DNA of 24,815 bases from NCBI GenBank assembly GCA_964644025.1, contig CAZXVW010000040.1, forward strand, positions 1 to 24,815. The letters are read 5' to 3'. The position numbers and the translations under genes were made by a program. The notes beneath the pieces are model-generated. The model was not told where the DNA came from. It saw only the letters and a list, made by a program, of their open reading frames with translations, and did not search any database. Every line of letters begins with the position of its first letter. The first letter of the stretch is position 1. The stretch comes from CAZXVW01 sp964644025 (GTDB lineage Bacteria; Acidobacteriota; Terriglobia; Bryobacterales; Bryobacteraceae). Shown here piece by piece: positions 7,888 to 16,718 of the stretch.

Positions 7888-8553
7888 TTAGTCTAGCCGA
7901 GACGCCGGCTTCCAGGCGAGCCCGGCGATGTGCGGTCCAGCGATCGGCAGCGGCAGGCGGAAGTACTCGATCTCCATTCGTTCAAAGCCGGCCGAGGAGA
8001 TCCACCGCCAGGTTTCCCGGTTCGGATGGCAGCCGTCGGCCAGGCGGCTCCAAATCGGACAAATCAACTTTTGCCGGCGGCGAGTAGCGCTACCCGGCGG
8101 GGCGGCAACGTGCTCGATGAAGACGAACCGGCCGCCGGGTTTCAGCACGCGATAAATCTCGGCCAGGACAATGGTGGGATCCTTGACGCAGCAGAGGACG
8201 AGCGTGCTGACCACCGCGTCGACGCTGGCATCTTCGGCCGGCAATTCCTCGGCGACGCCCACGCGAAAATCGGCCCGGCGCCCGCAGCGCCGCGCCGCTT
8301 CCGCGATGTAGGCGGCCATGCACGGATTGGGGTCCACGCCGAGCCACTGGACCGTCTCCGGAAAGAAGGGCAGGTTGACACCATTGCCCGCCCCGATCTC
8401 CAGCACGCGGCCGTGCAGCCCGGAAAACAAGGCGCGCTTGCGCGCGGCCATCAGCGGCTCGTAGTGCTGATTGAATTTTGCCAGCAGCGCGGCGTGGAGT
8501 TTCCTGCGCCAGCCCCTGCAGAAGGCCGTCGGGCGCCCGCTCATCTCTTCCAT
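7888..8553 (-). CDS. Class I SAM methyltransferase, METTL7-like
   Basis: The 221-aa protein has a Rossmann SAM-binding motif I, VLEIGAGNG (50-58), an acidic end of strand 2 in GVDPNP (72-77), and a post-motif III region RVLKPGGRFVFIEHVA (135-150). The stretch TLVLCCVKD (117-125), the EHVA segment, DGCHPNRETW (173-182) and the late PHIAGLAWK (207-215) recall animal METTL7/TMT1 thiol methyltransferases more than generic UbiE-type enzymes. The N-terminal half-helix region lacks the clear membrane anchor of the animal proteins. Substrate unknown; a thiol or lipophilic small molecule is inference. The start is either 8553 or the in-frame ATG at 8544; neither ribosome site is strong. It follows the trmO stop by 46 nt. 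Confidence 0.88.
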   Translation of the reverse strand: MEEMSGRPTAFCRGWRRKLHAALLAKFNQHYEPLMAARKRALFSGLHGRVLEIGAGNGVNLPFFPETVQWLGVDPNPCMAAYIAEAARRCGRRADFRVGVAEELPAEDASVDAVVSTLVLCCVKDPTIVLAEIYRVLKPGGRFVFIEHVAAPPGSATRRRQKLICPIWSRLADGCHPNRETWRWISSAGFERMEIEYFRLPLPIAGPHIAGLAWKPASRLD

Positions 8554-8599
8554 TGTCGCCCAGCGGGGAGCCGAGACCGAGGCCGGCCGGAACAGCCGG

Positions 8600-9358
8600 C
8601 TACGGGGTCCGCCGGAAGCCCGCCGGCAGCAGTTCGTAGTCGACGGCGCCGCCGGCGTACTCGATCCGAACTCTGTTTTCCGGGCCGAAGCGGAGCGTGC
8701 CTTTTCCGGGCGTGGCGCGGGTCATGCCGATGAAAGCGTCCACCAGGCGGGGACGGCTCAGCGGGAGGGTGAGACGAAGCTCGCGGGGTTCCATCATGTC
8801 GAGCACGCCGGCCCGGAAATCGGTGAAGATGTCGACCGCCAGCTCCAGCTCCGGGCACGATTCGCCGTGAAAGTTCACCGCCTGCATGGCGAGCGATTCC
8901 CGGAGGAGTTCCCGGGCCTCCGGCCTGCCGATCTGTTCGTTCCGCGCCGCGTAGACCGCATCGCGCGACAGGAAGTACGGCTTCAGGTCAACCACCGGGG
9001 TTCCATCCATGAAGTCCAGCCGGTCCAGCTCGATTCGCGGACCTTCCACGCGGAGGATTCTGGCCAGCGTCAAGCCCAGCGGATTCGGCCGGACCGGAGA
9101 GCGCACGGCGAAAACGCCGTGGAGGTTTTCCTCGGTTCGCTCGGTGACGCCGCGGGGGATCACCCGCAGCACGTCACGCCCGGCCTGGTGCAGCCAGGCG
9201 AGCACCCAGAGATGGGAATGCTTCTCCAGCCGGAGCAAGCCGTCCTGGTACTCCGGGAAGATTTCCACGGCGGCCGGGCCGCCCAGACGCGGCACCGAGT
9301 TGCGCTCCTTGTATTCGGAGCGGACGATTCCAATCGGGCGAAGGGTGATGTCAGTCAT
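8600..9358 (-). CDS. trmO: TrmO tRNA m6t6A37 methyltransferase fused to FmdE-like domain
   Basis: The 252-aa protein has two parts. Residues about 5-130 are TrmO (TsaA/YaeB, UPF0066), with the signature RSPVRPNPLG (86-95) and an N-terminal LRPIGIVRS (6-14). TrmO N6-methylates t6A37 in tRNA-Thr using SAM, improving decoding. Residues about 150-248 resemble formylmethanofuran dehydrogenase subunit E-like domains: FHGESCPELELAV (163-175) matches the usual FHGHxCPG, and VDAFIGMTRATPGKGTLRFG (206-225) matches the CGVDAIQ-TGCT-GKGNL segment. The family cysteines of that second segment are absent here. Classical TrmO C-terminal domains are different, so this fusion is notable. The start has no strong Shine-Dalgarno. 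It is the first gene of the four-gene minus-strand cluster. Confidence 0.85.
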   Translation of the reverse strand: MTDITLRPIGIVRSEYKERNSVPRLGGPAAVEIFPEYQDGLLRLEKHSHLWVLAWLHQAGRDVLRVIPRGVTERTEENLHGVFAVRSPVRPNPLGLTLARILRVEGPRIELDRLDFMDGTPVVDLKPYFLSRDAVYAARNEQIGRPEARELLRESLAMQAVNFHGESCPELELAVDIFTDFRAGVLDMMEPRELRLTLPLSRPRLVDAFIGMTRATPGKGTLRFGPENRVRIEYAGGAVDYELLPAGFRRTP

Positions 9359-9482
9359 GTAGTTTCAATTCCGCGGGAAGCATCCGTCCACGCTGGTCCG
9401 GCCAAGTGCGCCGGCCGCTGGCGGGCAAGCGCTCATGCATCCGCGGGCTGCGGCCGCCCGGCGGACCCGCCAATTGCCTGCA

Positions 9483-12400
9483 TCAATCAGCCACACCGTT
9501 TTTCGGCGAAACCCCCAGCTCACGAAGAGTGGCCTTCACCTGGTTGGCCAGGTTATCGCTGGAGATGTTGAGCGCATACTCCAGCATGCGCACGCCTTTC
9601 CGCCGGTCGGTCTTGACCACTTTCCGGGCAATCGCGACGTAGGCGGCCGCCGCCGCTTCGGCCACCTCCGGAGGCGGCGGGTCATAGTCCCACAGGACCG
9701 GGTCGACGTTACTGAAATACCTCGGCAGGTGGGCGAGGGATTCCGGGCTCGCGATACGCGCCAGCATTTCCAAGCTCTGCCGTTGCGCAGCGGCAGGAGC
9801 GGACCGGTCCAACACAGTGTGGAGCACTTTAAGCGCCGCTTCGGGTTTGTTTCTCGTGAGTTCGGCGGTGGCGGTGCGGAGAAGCCTGTGCGCCTCGGCT
9901 GCGCTCAGAGCCGGCGGCGCCTTCCGCGGCGGAGGGATGTTCGCCGCATCTTCCCGGATCACTTCGATGAAGTTGACCAAGGGCGCCTGCTTCATGTCCG
10001 GATTGGAGTGCGCGGCAACCAGGGTGATTTTCAGATCGTTCGCGACCTTGACTGCCTTGAATTCGCGCACCAGCGCGCGTTGCGGCCCCCCGGCTTCCCG
10101 GACGATATCGAAGTTCCTGGCCACGGGACGGTCTTGCAGGAGAATATCGAACACCCGCTGACCGGGCCGGTCGCCCGGGGGCGCGAGAAAGCCCAGCCGG
10201 ACGGTGTAGACGCCGGGACGTTGGCCCACCAGGTCATTGATGAGCGGGACGCGGCATTCCGAGAAGCCGAGACAGCCGGAGGTGTACAGCCAGGGTTTGT
10301 CGCCGGCGCCGGCAATGGAGACGCCCTTGAAATCGCGGCAGAAATAACCCATCCCCTGCTGGTAGCTGTCATGGAGGTTGAACTTGACGCCGTAGTCCGG
10401 GAAGTGATTGTGCCAGTATTCGGTGACCGGATTGGGGTAGCCGAACCACACTGTTCCGTCCTCGTCCTTCATGTCGGCCGGCGCCCCGAGGTTGATGGCG
10501 AAGTGCCGGGCCGGCGTCATGGGCCCATGGGTAATGAAAACCGTCCACGGTTGGGCGTGCCGGGGCTTCGGCTTCAGCGCCAGCGAGCACCGGAGGGGGA
10601 AGGAGCAAGTGCAGCCGGAGCTGGCTTCGGGGAACAGCAGCAGGCCGTTGGCCGGAACCATATTGATCAGGCAGCCGGGGCGGATGGCTCCGAACAAGGT
10701 GACGCCTCTGTCGCCGGCCAAGTCATAGATAGCCGTGCTGGAGGAACGGTAGAACATCGTGTCGGCCGAGGCCGAGGTGATCGCGCAGGTGTGGCCCGGG
10801 CGCAAAAATTCCCAGGGGACCGGGAGGCCGGTGACCGGGTGGGGACGGGTCAGGATCTCGCCGGTGTGCAGATCGCAAGCCCGCGGTTCGATGATGAGCT
10901 TGTCGCCGACGATGAGGGGCCGCGTCCGGTAGTTGATGGCGCGGGACCAGGCCATCGCGCCCGTGCCGGCGGAGACGGCCATCACCCGGCGCCACCGCAG
11001 GTTGCCCGCTTTCCACCGCCAGGCGTCGTGGTTGCCGAAGGAAGCAAAAAACAGCAGCAGGCCATCACCGTAGGCGGATCCCATCCAATCGCCGCCGCAG
11101 CCGGTCAGATCCAAGGGCTTCTTCCATAGCAAGCGCCCGGTGCGGGCGTCGAGCGCCACCACGAGCCGGACATCGGCCTCGGCTGGTTCGAACGCTTGTT
11201 CCGGGCCGGGACGATAGCGGCCCGCGCGCACCATCCGCTGCTTGTAGTCGAACGCCAGTTGCTTCTCAGCGGCGGTGACCGCGGCTTCGGCGAAGAAGAT
11301 CTTTCCATCGCCGAGCGCCATGGTGATTTGCGCGATTTTCCGTCCGCGGTAGGTCCACAGGAGTCTGCCGGTGTCCGGATCAATGGCAAAGACCGTGTCG
11401 CTGGTCAGCATCCGGTCGTCCACGGCGCCCTGGATGGTGAACTCGCCCGTCCGGGGGAACTCCGTCATGTGTTTCCACAAGTCTCCGGCCCGCTGCATGG
11501 CGGCGCGCAACCGTTCATCCGGGACGGGATACTGAGCCTTGTAAGCTTCGTAAAGCAACCGGTGCCGTAAGGGGATGGCGCTGATATCGGCCCACTTGCC
11601 GTCTTTCACGAAGAGTTTCCACAGGGTGGCGTAATCCTCGCTCAGGGAGCTGGCGGCGGTTCCGTAAAGAATTCCGTCGGCGTAAGCGATTCCGGCCCAG
11701 CGGCGGGCGCGGCCGTCGCGGGTTCCGGGAACGCGGTAAGTGCGGAGAGTGCGCCCGGAGGCCGGATCGAGCCGAAAGCACCGGTCGTGGGCCGCCACGT
11801 AGAGGCCGCTGGCGCTCAGCGCGAGGTTTCCGCCATCCCGATCGGCGAAGGCGCGCACCGCCCCGGGTATGTGGCGTTTCCACAGGGGGGCGCCGTTATA
11901 AGCGTCATAGGCCATGATGGTTTCTTCGCCTTCGATGAACAGGCGGCCATCCATCGAGACAGGGCTCTGGGCCTTGGCATGACGGTCGAGCATGCCGCGA
12001 GGACCGGGCTCGCCGAACCAGAGGACTCCCAGCGGACCGGAGACGAGCTTGTCGTGCGAGCAAGCCGTGTTTTCGGGGTTTCCGTACTGGTGGGTCCAGC
12101 TTCCCGCCCCCTCTAATTCGCCTCGCACGAGTTTCACCCAGGTTCCGTCCTGATTCACTACTTCCGGTTGTTCGGCCGCGCCGGCCCCGGCGAACCAATC
12201 GAGAAGGCCCCGCGGCTGGAAGGCTTCGCCGGCGTCTTTCCTCGCCGGCCGGCCAAAACAGGCGACGCCGCCGTACGGCCGGAGCACCCGGTAGACTTGC
12301 TGGGGCGGGACACTCATGTTGCCGGAAACCACCAACTGATCGTCCACGATCAGGTTGGCGAAATAGTCCGGCAGCTCGGCGGGCTTCCAGGCTTCCACGA

Positions 12401-14159
12401 CCACGCGCGAGCCGTACAGGCCGGCCTGGTCGAGTTTCCGTTTCGCCGTCTCCACTTTGGCCGCGTCGCTTTCGATGCCGACAATGGAGAGCTCGCTGCG
12501 CCTGGCCAGTTCATAGGCGAGCCGGCCGGTTCCGGCGTCGAGCACCAGGCAATAACCCTTCTTGATCCCGGTTGCCTTTAAGATGGCATCGGCCGCCGCC
12601 CGGTAAACGGCGGAATGATCGTCTTCCGGATAGGGGGAAGCGGTAATGGTTGGTTTGATCTGTTTCGCCGGAGCCGGGCGCCCTTCCCGGAAGCAATAGA
12701 TCTTGCCGTTGCGGGTGCTCACCAGCAGGTTTCCTTTGACAGCAGCCAGACCGCGCACCTTGCCGTTCACCTGCGCTTCCCAGCCCCGCGCGCCGGTTTT
12801 CGCGTCGATTCCCACCAGCTTACCGTCGCCGCCGGCGTAGAGGAACTTGCCCGCGAGCATCAGCGTGGACAGGCCGGTGTCGCTGTACTTCCAATCGCAG
12901 AGAGCGGTCTTGAGGCTGTCTTCCTCAGCGGTGAGGCCGCTGATCTGCTTCACCACCTGATCCCGCTCTTGGTTCAGGCGCCCCCGGGCGCCGGGCGCGG
13001 CCGACAGGAGCTTTCGTCTGAGGTCCGACAGCTTGCTGGTAAGTTCGCGGCGACGCTGTTTCAGCTCGTCCAACTGGCGCCGGATGCCCCGGTACCGGTC
13101 GCGATCGATGGCGAAGATTCCCGTGGGGGTCAGTGTGTAAGAGACGGCCGGAGTGAGAACCAGGTCCAGGCCGGGGAACCAGGCCTGCAAGTCTTCTTTT
13201 CTTCGCTCCCCGGTCTGCTGGTCGTAGGTCACCTTGGCGGGTGTGCCCGACAGATCCACGCCCGCGACCAGGTCCTCGCCGTCCAGTAACGCCCAAGTGC
13301 CGCCAACCTTGGCGCCCGGGAGGCAGTAGTAGAGGAACCGCCCGCTGCGGCGGTCGAACGCCGCGGGCATGGCCCGGGCGGAGGGCACGTAAAGCGTCTT
13401 GGCCGATGCGAGCAGGTAGCCTTGCGGGGAGATGCCGCCGAAGCTCAGCTCGTGGGCCCGGTCACCGATGGTGTCGTTCTTCCAGATCACGGCGCCGTCG
13501 CCGGCCTTCAGGGCGCAGATGTAGATTCCCTCGTACGGAAAAACGCCCGCGCCGAAGTAGACGACGCCGCCGGCTACCAGGATGCTGGTGCGCACGGGCC
13601 ACAGCGAGATCATCCGCTGATTGCCCAGAACCTTTTCTTCAGTCGGGCCGGCGCGGTATTTCCAGACGAGCTTGCCATCGCGGGCGCGGAGGCAGTAAAC
13701 GTGGCCGTCATCGGAACCAAAGTAGACGCGGTCCTTCCATATCGTAGGCGCGTACCGCACCGGGCCAGCGGTATAGAAGCTCCACCGGACCTCTCCGGTG
13801 GCCAGATCCAAGGCGTAGACCTTGTTGTCAACCGAGGAGCCGAAGTAGACCAGGCCGCCGGCGGCACTCACGAGGTAGGCGTTGTCATCATGGGCCCGCT
13901 CCATCTCCTCGGCCGGTTCCGCCCAGGCGGGCTGAGGAGGATGAGCCGGCTGAAATGTCCAGGCCAGCGACAGGGGCGGAGTGACCGGCTGTTTCGTAAC
14001 CGCGCTGTGCCGGTTGTCATGACGGTAGGTGGTCCAGCCTTCGGCCGTCGTGCCGCGCGTTTTCGCGATGTAAAAGATGAGGAACAACACGAGGACGAAG
14101 GCAAGATACTTCCAGGTTCGCCTGCCGGCGCCGCCTGGCCGGGATGCATCGCTCCGCAT
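9483..14159 (-). CDS. Giant membrane-anchored PQQ-propeller / SAM-methyltransferase-like / malectin-like protein
   Basis: The 1558-aa protein starts with one transmembrane anchor (about 17-33) after a basic N-terminus, so most of it should face the periplasm. A PQQ/BamB-type beta-propeller spans about 95-500, with repeats such as KVYALDLATGEVRWSF (113-128), interrupted by a charged coiled coil (about 355-420). Residues 515-640 form a Rossmann SAM-methyltransferase-like unit: VLDAGTGRLAYE (539-550), acidic IESD (562-565), then RVLRPYGGVACFG. A second propeller covers about 690-1200 and contains a Cys-rich GCTCSFPLRC (1182-1191). Residues about 1225-1403 are malectin-like, with VFDILLQDRPVARNFDI (1336-1352) and NFIEV. 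The helical tail (about 1415-1550) looks TPR/HEAT-like. The ATG has AGGAGG 8 nt upstream. Function unknown; bound PQQ is not proven, and a SAM site outside the cytoplasm would be odd. Confidence 0.85.
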   Translation of the reverse strand: MRSDASRPGGAGRRTWKYLAFVLVLFLIFYIAKTRGTTAEGWTTYRHDNRHSAVTKQPVTPPLSLAWTFQPAHPPQPAWAEPAEEMERAHDDNAYLVSAAGGLVYFGSSVDNKVYALDLATGEVRWSFYTAGPVRYAPTIWKDRVYFGSDDGHVYCLRARDGKLVWKYRAGPTEEKVLGNQRMISLWPVRTSILVAGGVVYFGAGVFPYEGIYICALKAGDGAVIWKNDTIGDRAHELSFGGISPQGYLLASAKTLYVPSARAMPAAFDRRSGRFLYYCLPGAKVGGTWALLDGEDLVAGVDLSGTPAKVTYDQQTGERRKEDLQAWFPGLDLVLTPAVSYTLTPTGIFAIDRDRYRGIRRQLDELKQRRRELTSKLSDLRRKLLSAAPGARGRLNQERDQVVKQISGLTAEEDSLKTALCDWKYSDTGLSTLMLAGKFLYAGGDGKLVGIDAKTGARGWEAQVNGKVRGLAAVKGNLLVSTRNGKIYCFREGRPAPAKQIKPTITASPYPEDDHSAVYRAAADAILKATGIKKGYCLVLDAGTGRLAYELARRSELSIVGIESDAAKVETAKRKLDQAGLYGSRVVVEAWKPAELPDYFANLIVDDQLVVSGNMSVPPQQVYRVLRPYGGVACFGRPARKDAGEAFQPRGLLDWFAGAGAAEQPEVVNQDGTWVKLVRGELEGAGSWTHQYGNPENTACSHDKLVSGPLGVLWFGEPGPRGMLDRHAKAQSPVSMDGRLFIEGEETIMAYDAYNGAPLWKRHIPGAVRAFADRDGGNLALSASGLYVAAHDRCFRLDPASGRTLRTYRVPGTRDGRARRWAGIAYADGILYGTAASSLSEDYATLWKLFVKDGKWADISAIPLRHRLLYEAYKAQYPVPDERLRAAMQRAGDLWKHMTEFPRTGEFTIQGAVDDRMLTSDTVFAIDPDTGRLLWTYRGRKIAQITMALGDGKIFFAEAAVTAAEKQLAFDYKQRMVRAGRYRPGPEQAFEPAEADVRLVVALDARTGRLLWKKPLDLTGCGGDWMGSAYGDGLLLFFASFGNHDAWRWKAGNLRWRRVMAVSAGTGAMAWSRAINYRTRPLIVGDKLIIEPRACDLHTGEILTRPHPVTGLPVPWEFLRPGHTCAITSASADTMFYRSSSTAIYDLAGDRGVTLFGAIRPGCLINMVPANGLLLFPEASSGCTCSFPLRCSLALKPKPRHAQPWTVFITHGPMTPARHFAINLGAPADMKDEDGTVWFGYPNPVTEYWHNHFPDYGVKFNLHDSYQQGMGYFCRDFKGVSIAGAGDKPWLYTSGCLGFSECRVPLINDLVGQRPGVYTVRLGFLAPPGDRPGQRVFDILLQDRPVARNFDIVREAGGPQRALVREFKAVKVANDLKITLVAAHSNPDMKQAPLVNFIEVIREDAANIPPPRKAPPALSAAEAHRLLRTATAELTRNKPEAALKVLHTVLDRSAPAAAQRQSLEMLARIASPESLAHLPRYFSNVDPVLWDYDPPPPEVAEAAAAAYVAIARKVVKTDRRKGVRMLEYALNISSDNLANQVKATLRELGVSPKNGVAD

Positions 14160-14216
14160 CAGCTTAACCTCCTCTCAGGGATTCGTCGCAGCTTCGGTGC
14201 CGTTACCATCAGTTTC

Positions 14217-15398
14217 TTACGAGATTTGTTTCCGCGCCCGCAACAGGATGAGCGCGGCGCCCCCCAGCACGAGCAGAATCCCCCCTGCAAGCGTGAGCAG
14301 GGTCGTCTTCAAGGGCAGACCCCACAGATCCGGGCCGGTTGCCACCGAGGCGAGTTGCTGGAATTCGGCCGGCGCCAGGCGCGGGGAGGCGAGCCGGCCC
14401 TGTACCGGGAGCGCCTGTTCGCTATATTGATCCGGGGAACCTTGCCGGTTCGACGGCCCCATCGACATGATCATGCTCATTTCGGTCCTCACCATCGGGT
14501 TTTCGGGATCGAAACCAAGCAACGAGGTAACGCGGGACCGGGTGGCCTGATCCCACCGGAGGGGGATCCGCAAGCCCAGCAAATACGAGCGATCCAAGCC
14601 GCATTCGCAGGAGAGACCGATCGTGGAGAGCATGTTGTACAAAGTAACGGGTTGGATCTGCTTGCCGGTAAGGACCGGCCCGATCCGCCGTCCCATGCCG
14701 TAGAGCACCGCGGCCGCCGGCTGGTCCGCCTGGTCATTGTCGACGCCGAGGCTCCACAGGAGCACGCGCTCCCGGGAAAAGGCAGCCGGGGAGATCACGA
14801 TGACGGCGGGAGGCTTGCCGTTCTGCTTCGGCAGCAGGTGCATGGTGCCGGCAACTTTTCGGGCTGCGGTGTTCACGGCCTGGCGGGCGGCGGCGTTGGC
14901 GCGAGCGTCCCGGCCCTCAACCAATACGACCACCGCGTAATCAGTGATGATGTGCTTGAGTATTTCATCCCGGGTGGCTGAGGCTGCCACGCCGTCGAGC
15001 GCCCGCCATATCTGTTGCCGGGAAGGTATGGTGGAACCGGCCACCGGGATAGCCAACGACCGGCCTTTCGGCGAAACCAGCACCAGGGCCGGCTCGGACC
15101 GGATGTTCCAGAAACGCCGGTATTCCAGCGCCGGGTGAGCGGGCTGAGCGCTGACGTTGACCATCTCGAAGCGGACATTGGTTTCCTGGAGAGTGGCATG
15201 CGCGATCTCGCTGAGATTCGCCACCGCTGGCGGCGGCGTGGTGTCGCGCACGTAGCAATACAGCCGGTAAGGAGGAGCGCCGAAATCCACAAAGGCCATG
15301 TCGCGCACGTTGTAAATACAACCCAGCGCTCCGGTGGCCAGGAGTGAACCGCACACCAGCCATCGCCGGAGATGACGAATCCGAAACAACGAAGGCAT
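14217..15398 (-). CDS. Membrane-anchored protein of unknown function, thioredoxin-fold-like segments
   Basis: I do not recognise a named family. The 393-aa protein starts with a basic stretch and hydrophobic signal ending ATGALGC, where Cys27 could be a lipidation site, although the -3 residue is Ala rather than the favoured Leu. Two alpha/beta segments follow (about 42-123 and 144-275). The first, ending in EPALVLVSPKGR, looks like a degenerate thioredoxin fold. The second ends with a C264-E-C266 pair in GLSCECGLDRSYLLG. A Gln/Ser/Pro-rich linker leads to a C-terminal transmembrane helix (about 364-386) and a short basic cytoplasmic tail. The frame is open to 15434, but the ATG at 15398 has AGGTGG just upstream and gives the better signal. 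It lies 57 nt upstream of the giant propeller gene on the same strand and is probably its partner. Confidence 0.75.
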   Translation of the reverse strand: MPSLFRIRHLRRWLVCGSLLATGALGCIYNVRDMAFVDFGAPPYRLYCYVRDTTPPPAVANLSEIAHATLQETNVRFEMVNVSAQPAHPALEYRRFWNIRSEPALVLVSPKGRSLAIPVAGSTIPSRQQIWRALDGVAASATRDEILKHIITDYAVVVLVEGRDARANAAARQAVNTAARKVAGTMHLLPKQNGKPPAVIVISPAAFSRERVLLWSLGVDNDQADQPAAAVLYGMGRRIGPVLTGKQIQPVTLYNMLSTIGLSCECGLDRSYLLGLRIPLRWDQATRSRVTSLLGFDPENPMVRTEMSMIMSMGPSNRQGSPDQYSEQALPVQGRLASPRLAPAEFQQLASVATGPDLWGLPLKTTLLTLAGGILLVLGGAALILLRARKQIS

Positions 15399-15547
15399 GA
15401 ACCACCTGTTCGTCGGCAGCATATCACAAAACATTTCCGGCCCGGCGGTGGGCCGGTTCGCGTGCCCGGCCGCCGGTGGTTCTGGTGCGGCGGGGCCGGC
15501 GGGCGCCCGTGGCGCGCCGAAGGCCCGGTAATGGATCGAAAGCCAAT

Positions 15548-16718
15548 TCAGTCCCGTAATTTTAATCCCGAGGGGAGGATCCGGTCACCCATTCGCCGCA
15601 TCCAGTCGCGCAAGATGGCGTGCATCTCGTCCCGCTTCCTCCGGAACACTTTTTCATCGGCGAGGTTCTCCATCTCGTAAGGGTCGCGGCCGAGGTTGAA
15701 CAGGTGAGTGGTCTCGAGGTTCCGATCGACGACGATCTTGTCCAATCCCCTCACTACCATGCGCCATTCCTTCGCAGTTCCCAGCCGCCCCTGACAATAG
15801 ATGGATTCGGACGGCTGACCCTTGCCGGTGAGCACGAGTCCGGAAAAGTCTCTGCCCTGCACGCCCTGGGGAACCGGCGCCCCTGCTATCGACAGCAGTG
15901 TCGGCATCAGGTCCACGTTTGAGACCGGCATTTCCAGCGTTGTTCCCGGGGAAATAGTCCTCGGGTAGCGCATCAGGAGAGGGATGAGGACGGATTCTTC
16001 ATACGGCTCGTTCTTGCCCGCCAGTCCATGGGAGCCCAGCATGTCCCCGTGGTCGGAGGTGAAGACGACCAGCGTGCCGGCGGCGATTCCCTCCTCTTCC
16101 AGACATCCCAGCAGGCGGCCCACATTGTCATCGAGCGCGGAGCACAGGGCATAATAGTTCGCGTAGTCGCGCTGGATATCACGGGTCAGGGCCGCGGGGA
16201 CGTTCGCCCGCAGCGAAAACTGCCCCGGCTTGTAAAGCTTCGCGAAGGCCGGCGGGGGAGTGCGCGGAGGATGCGGCGGGCCCCAGGAAACAACCAGGAA
16301 GAAAGGTCCAGTCCGGTTCCGCCGGATGAAATCAACGGCCAGGGAGGTTTGGTAGTCCGGCTCGAATCCCTTCGGCTGGATCGGGGTCGCGTCATCAAGG
16401 TAATAGGTGGAGCGGTAGTAGGAATGCCCCCGGTTGAACGCCGCCCAATAGTCGTAGCCGTGGCGCCTGGGACCGGGAGGAACGAAGCCGGGTTTCCCTT
16501 CCCCGTCCAGGTGCCATTTGCCGATGTAGCCGGTGGCGTAACCGGCCCGCAGCAGTTCCGCGGCCAGGGACGGCTCGTCTTCCGGCAGGCGCAGATTATT
16601 GCGGGTGACGCCGCAGGCGTGGGGAAACCGCCCGGTGAGAATCGAGGCGCGGGAAGGGGAACACAGCGGAGAGGAGGCGTAGGCGCGGCGGAAGGTCAGA
16701 CCTTCTCCGGCCAGCCGC
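15548..16718 (-). CDS. Sulfatase, 5' end lost in assembly gap
   Basis: About 389 residues of a type I sulfatase remain. The visible part opens with RLAGEGLTFRRAYASS and then the active-site signature C-S-P-S-R-A-S-I-L-T-G, whose Cys is converted to formylglycine in this family. The second signature GYATGYIGKWHLDG follows, and TSDHGDMLGSHG carries metal ligands near the middle. The C-terminus NLGRDPYEMENLAD and later residues look complete. The missing N-terminus should contain the first metal-binding DD motif and probably a signal peptide, together some 40-70 residues. It hydrolyses a sulfate ester, probably of a carbohydrate, outside the cytoplasm. It is oriented with the M28 gene upstream and followed after 149 nt by the unknown membrane protein. 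Its frame being open through the Ns is coincidental. Confidence 0.9.

Noticed and set aside
9359..9482. GC-rich inverted repeats between the propeller stop and the trmO start as a terminator
   Set aside because: Several short stems can be drawn (for example CCGCC-GGCGG), but there is no T-tract and such stems are expected by chance at this base composition.
9435..11129. 564-aa plus-strand open frame opposite the giant propeller gene
   Set aside because: Composition is of the antisense type and no motif is recognised, whereas the opposite strand encodes clear propeller and malectin-like repeats.
13422..14981. 519-aa plus-strand frame spanning two minus-strand genes
   Set aside because: It crosses the boundary of two well-supported genes and their intergenic region, and has no recognisable features.
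15399..15547. Terminator or promoter in the 149-nt gap after the sulfatase
   Set aside because: The gap has GC-rich short palindromes (GGGCGCCC, GGCGCGCC) but no T-tract and no convincing -35/-10 pair.
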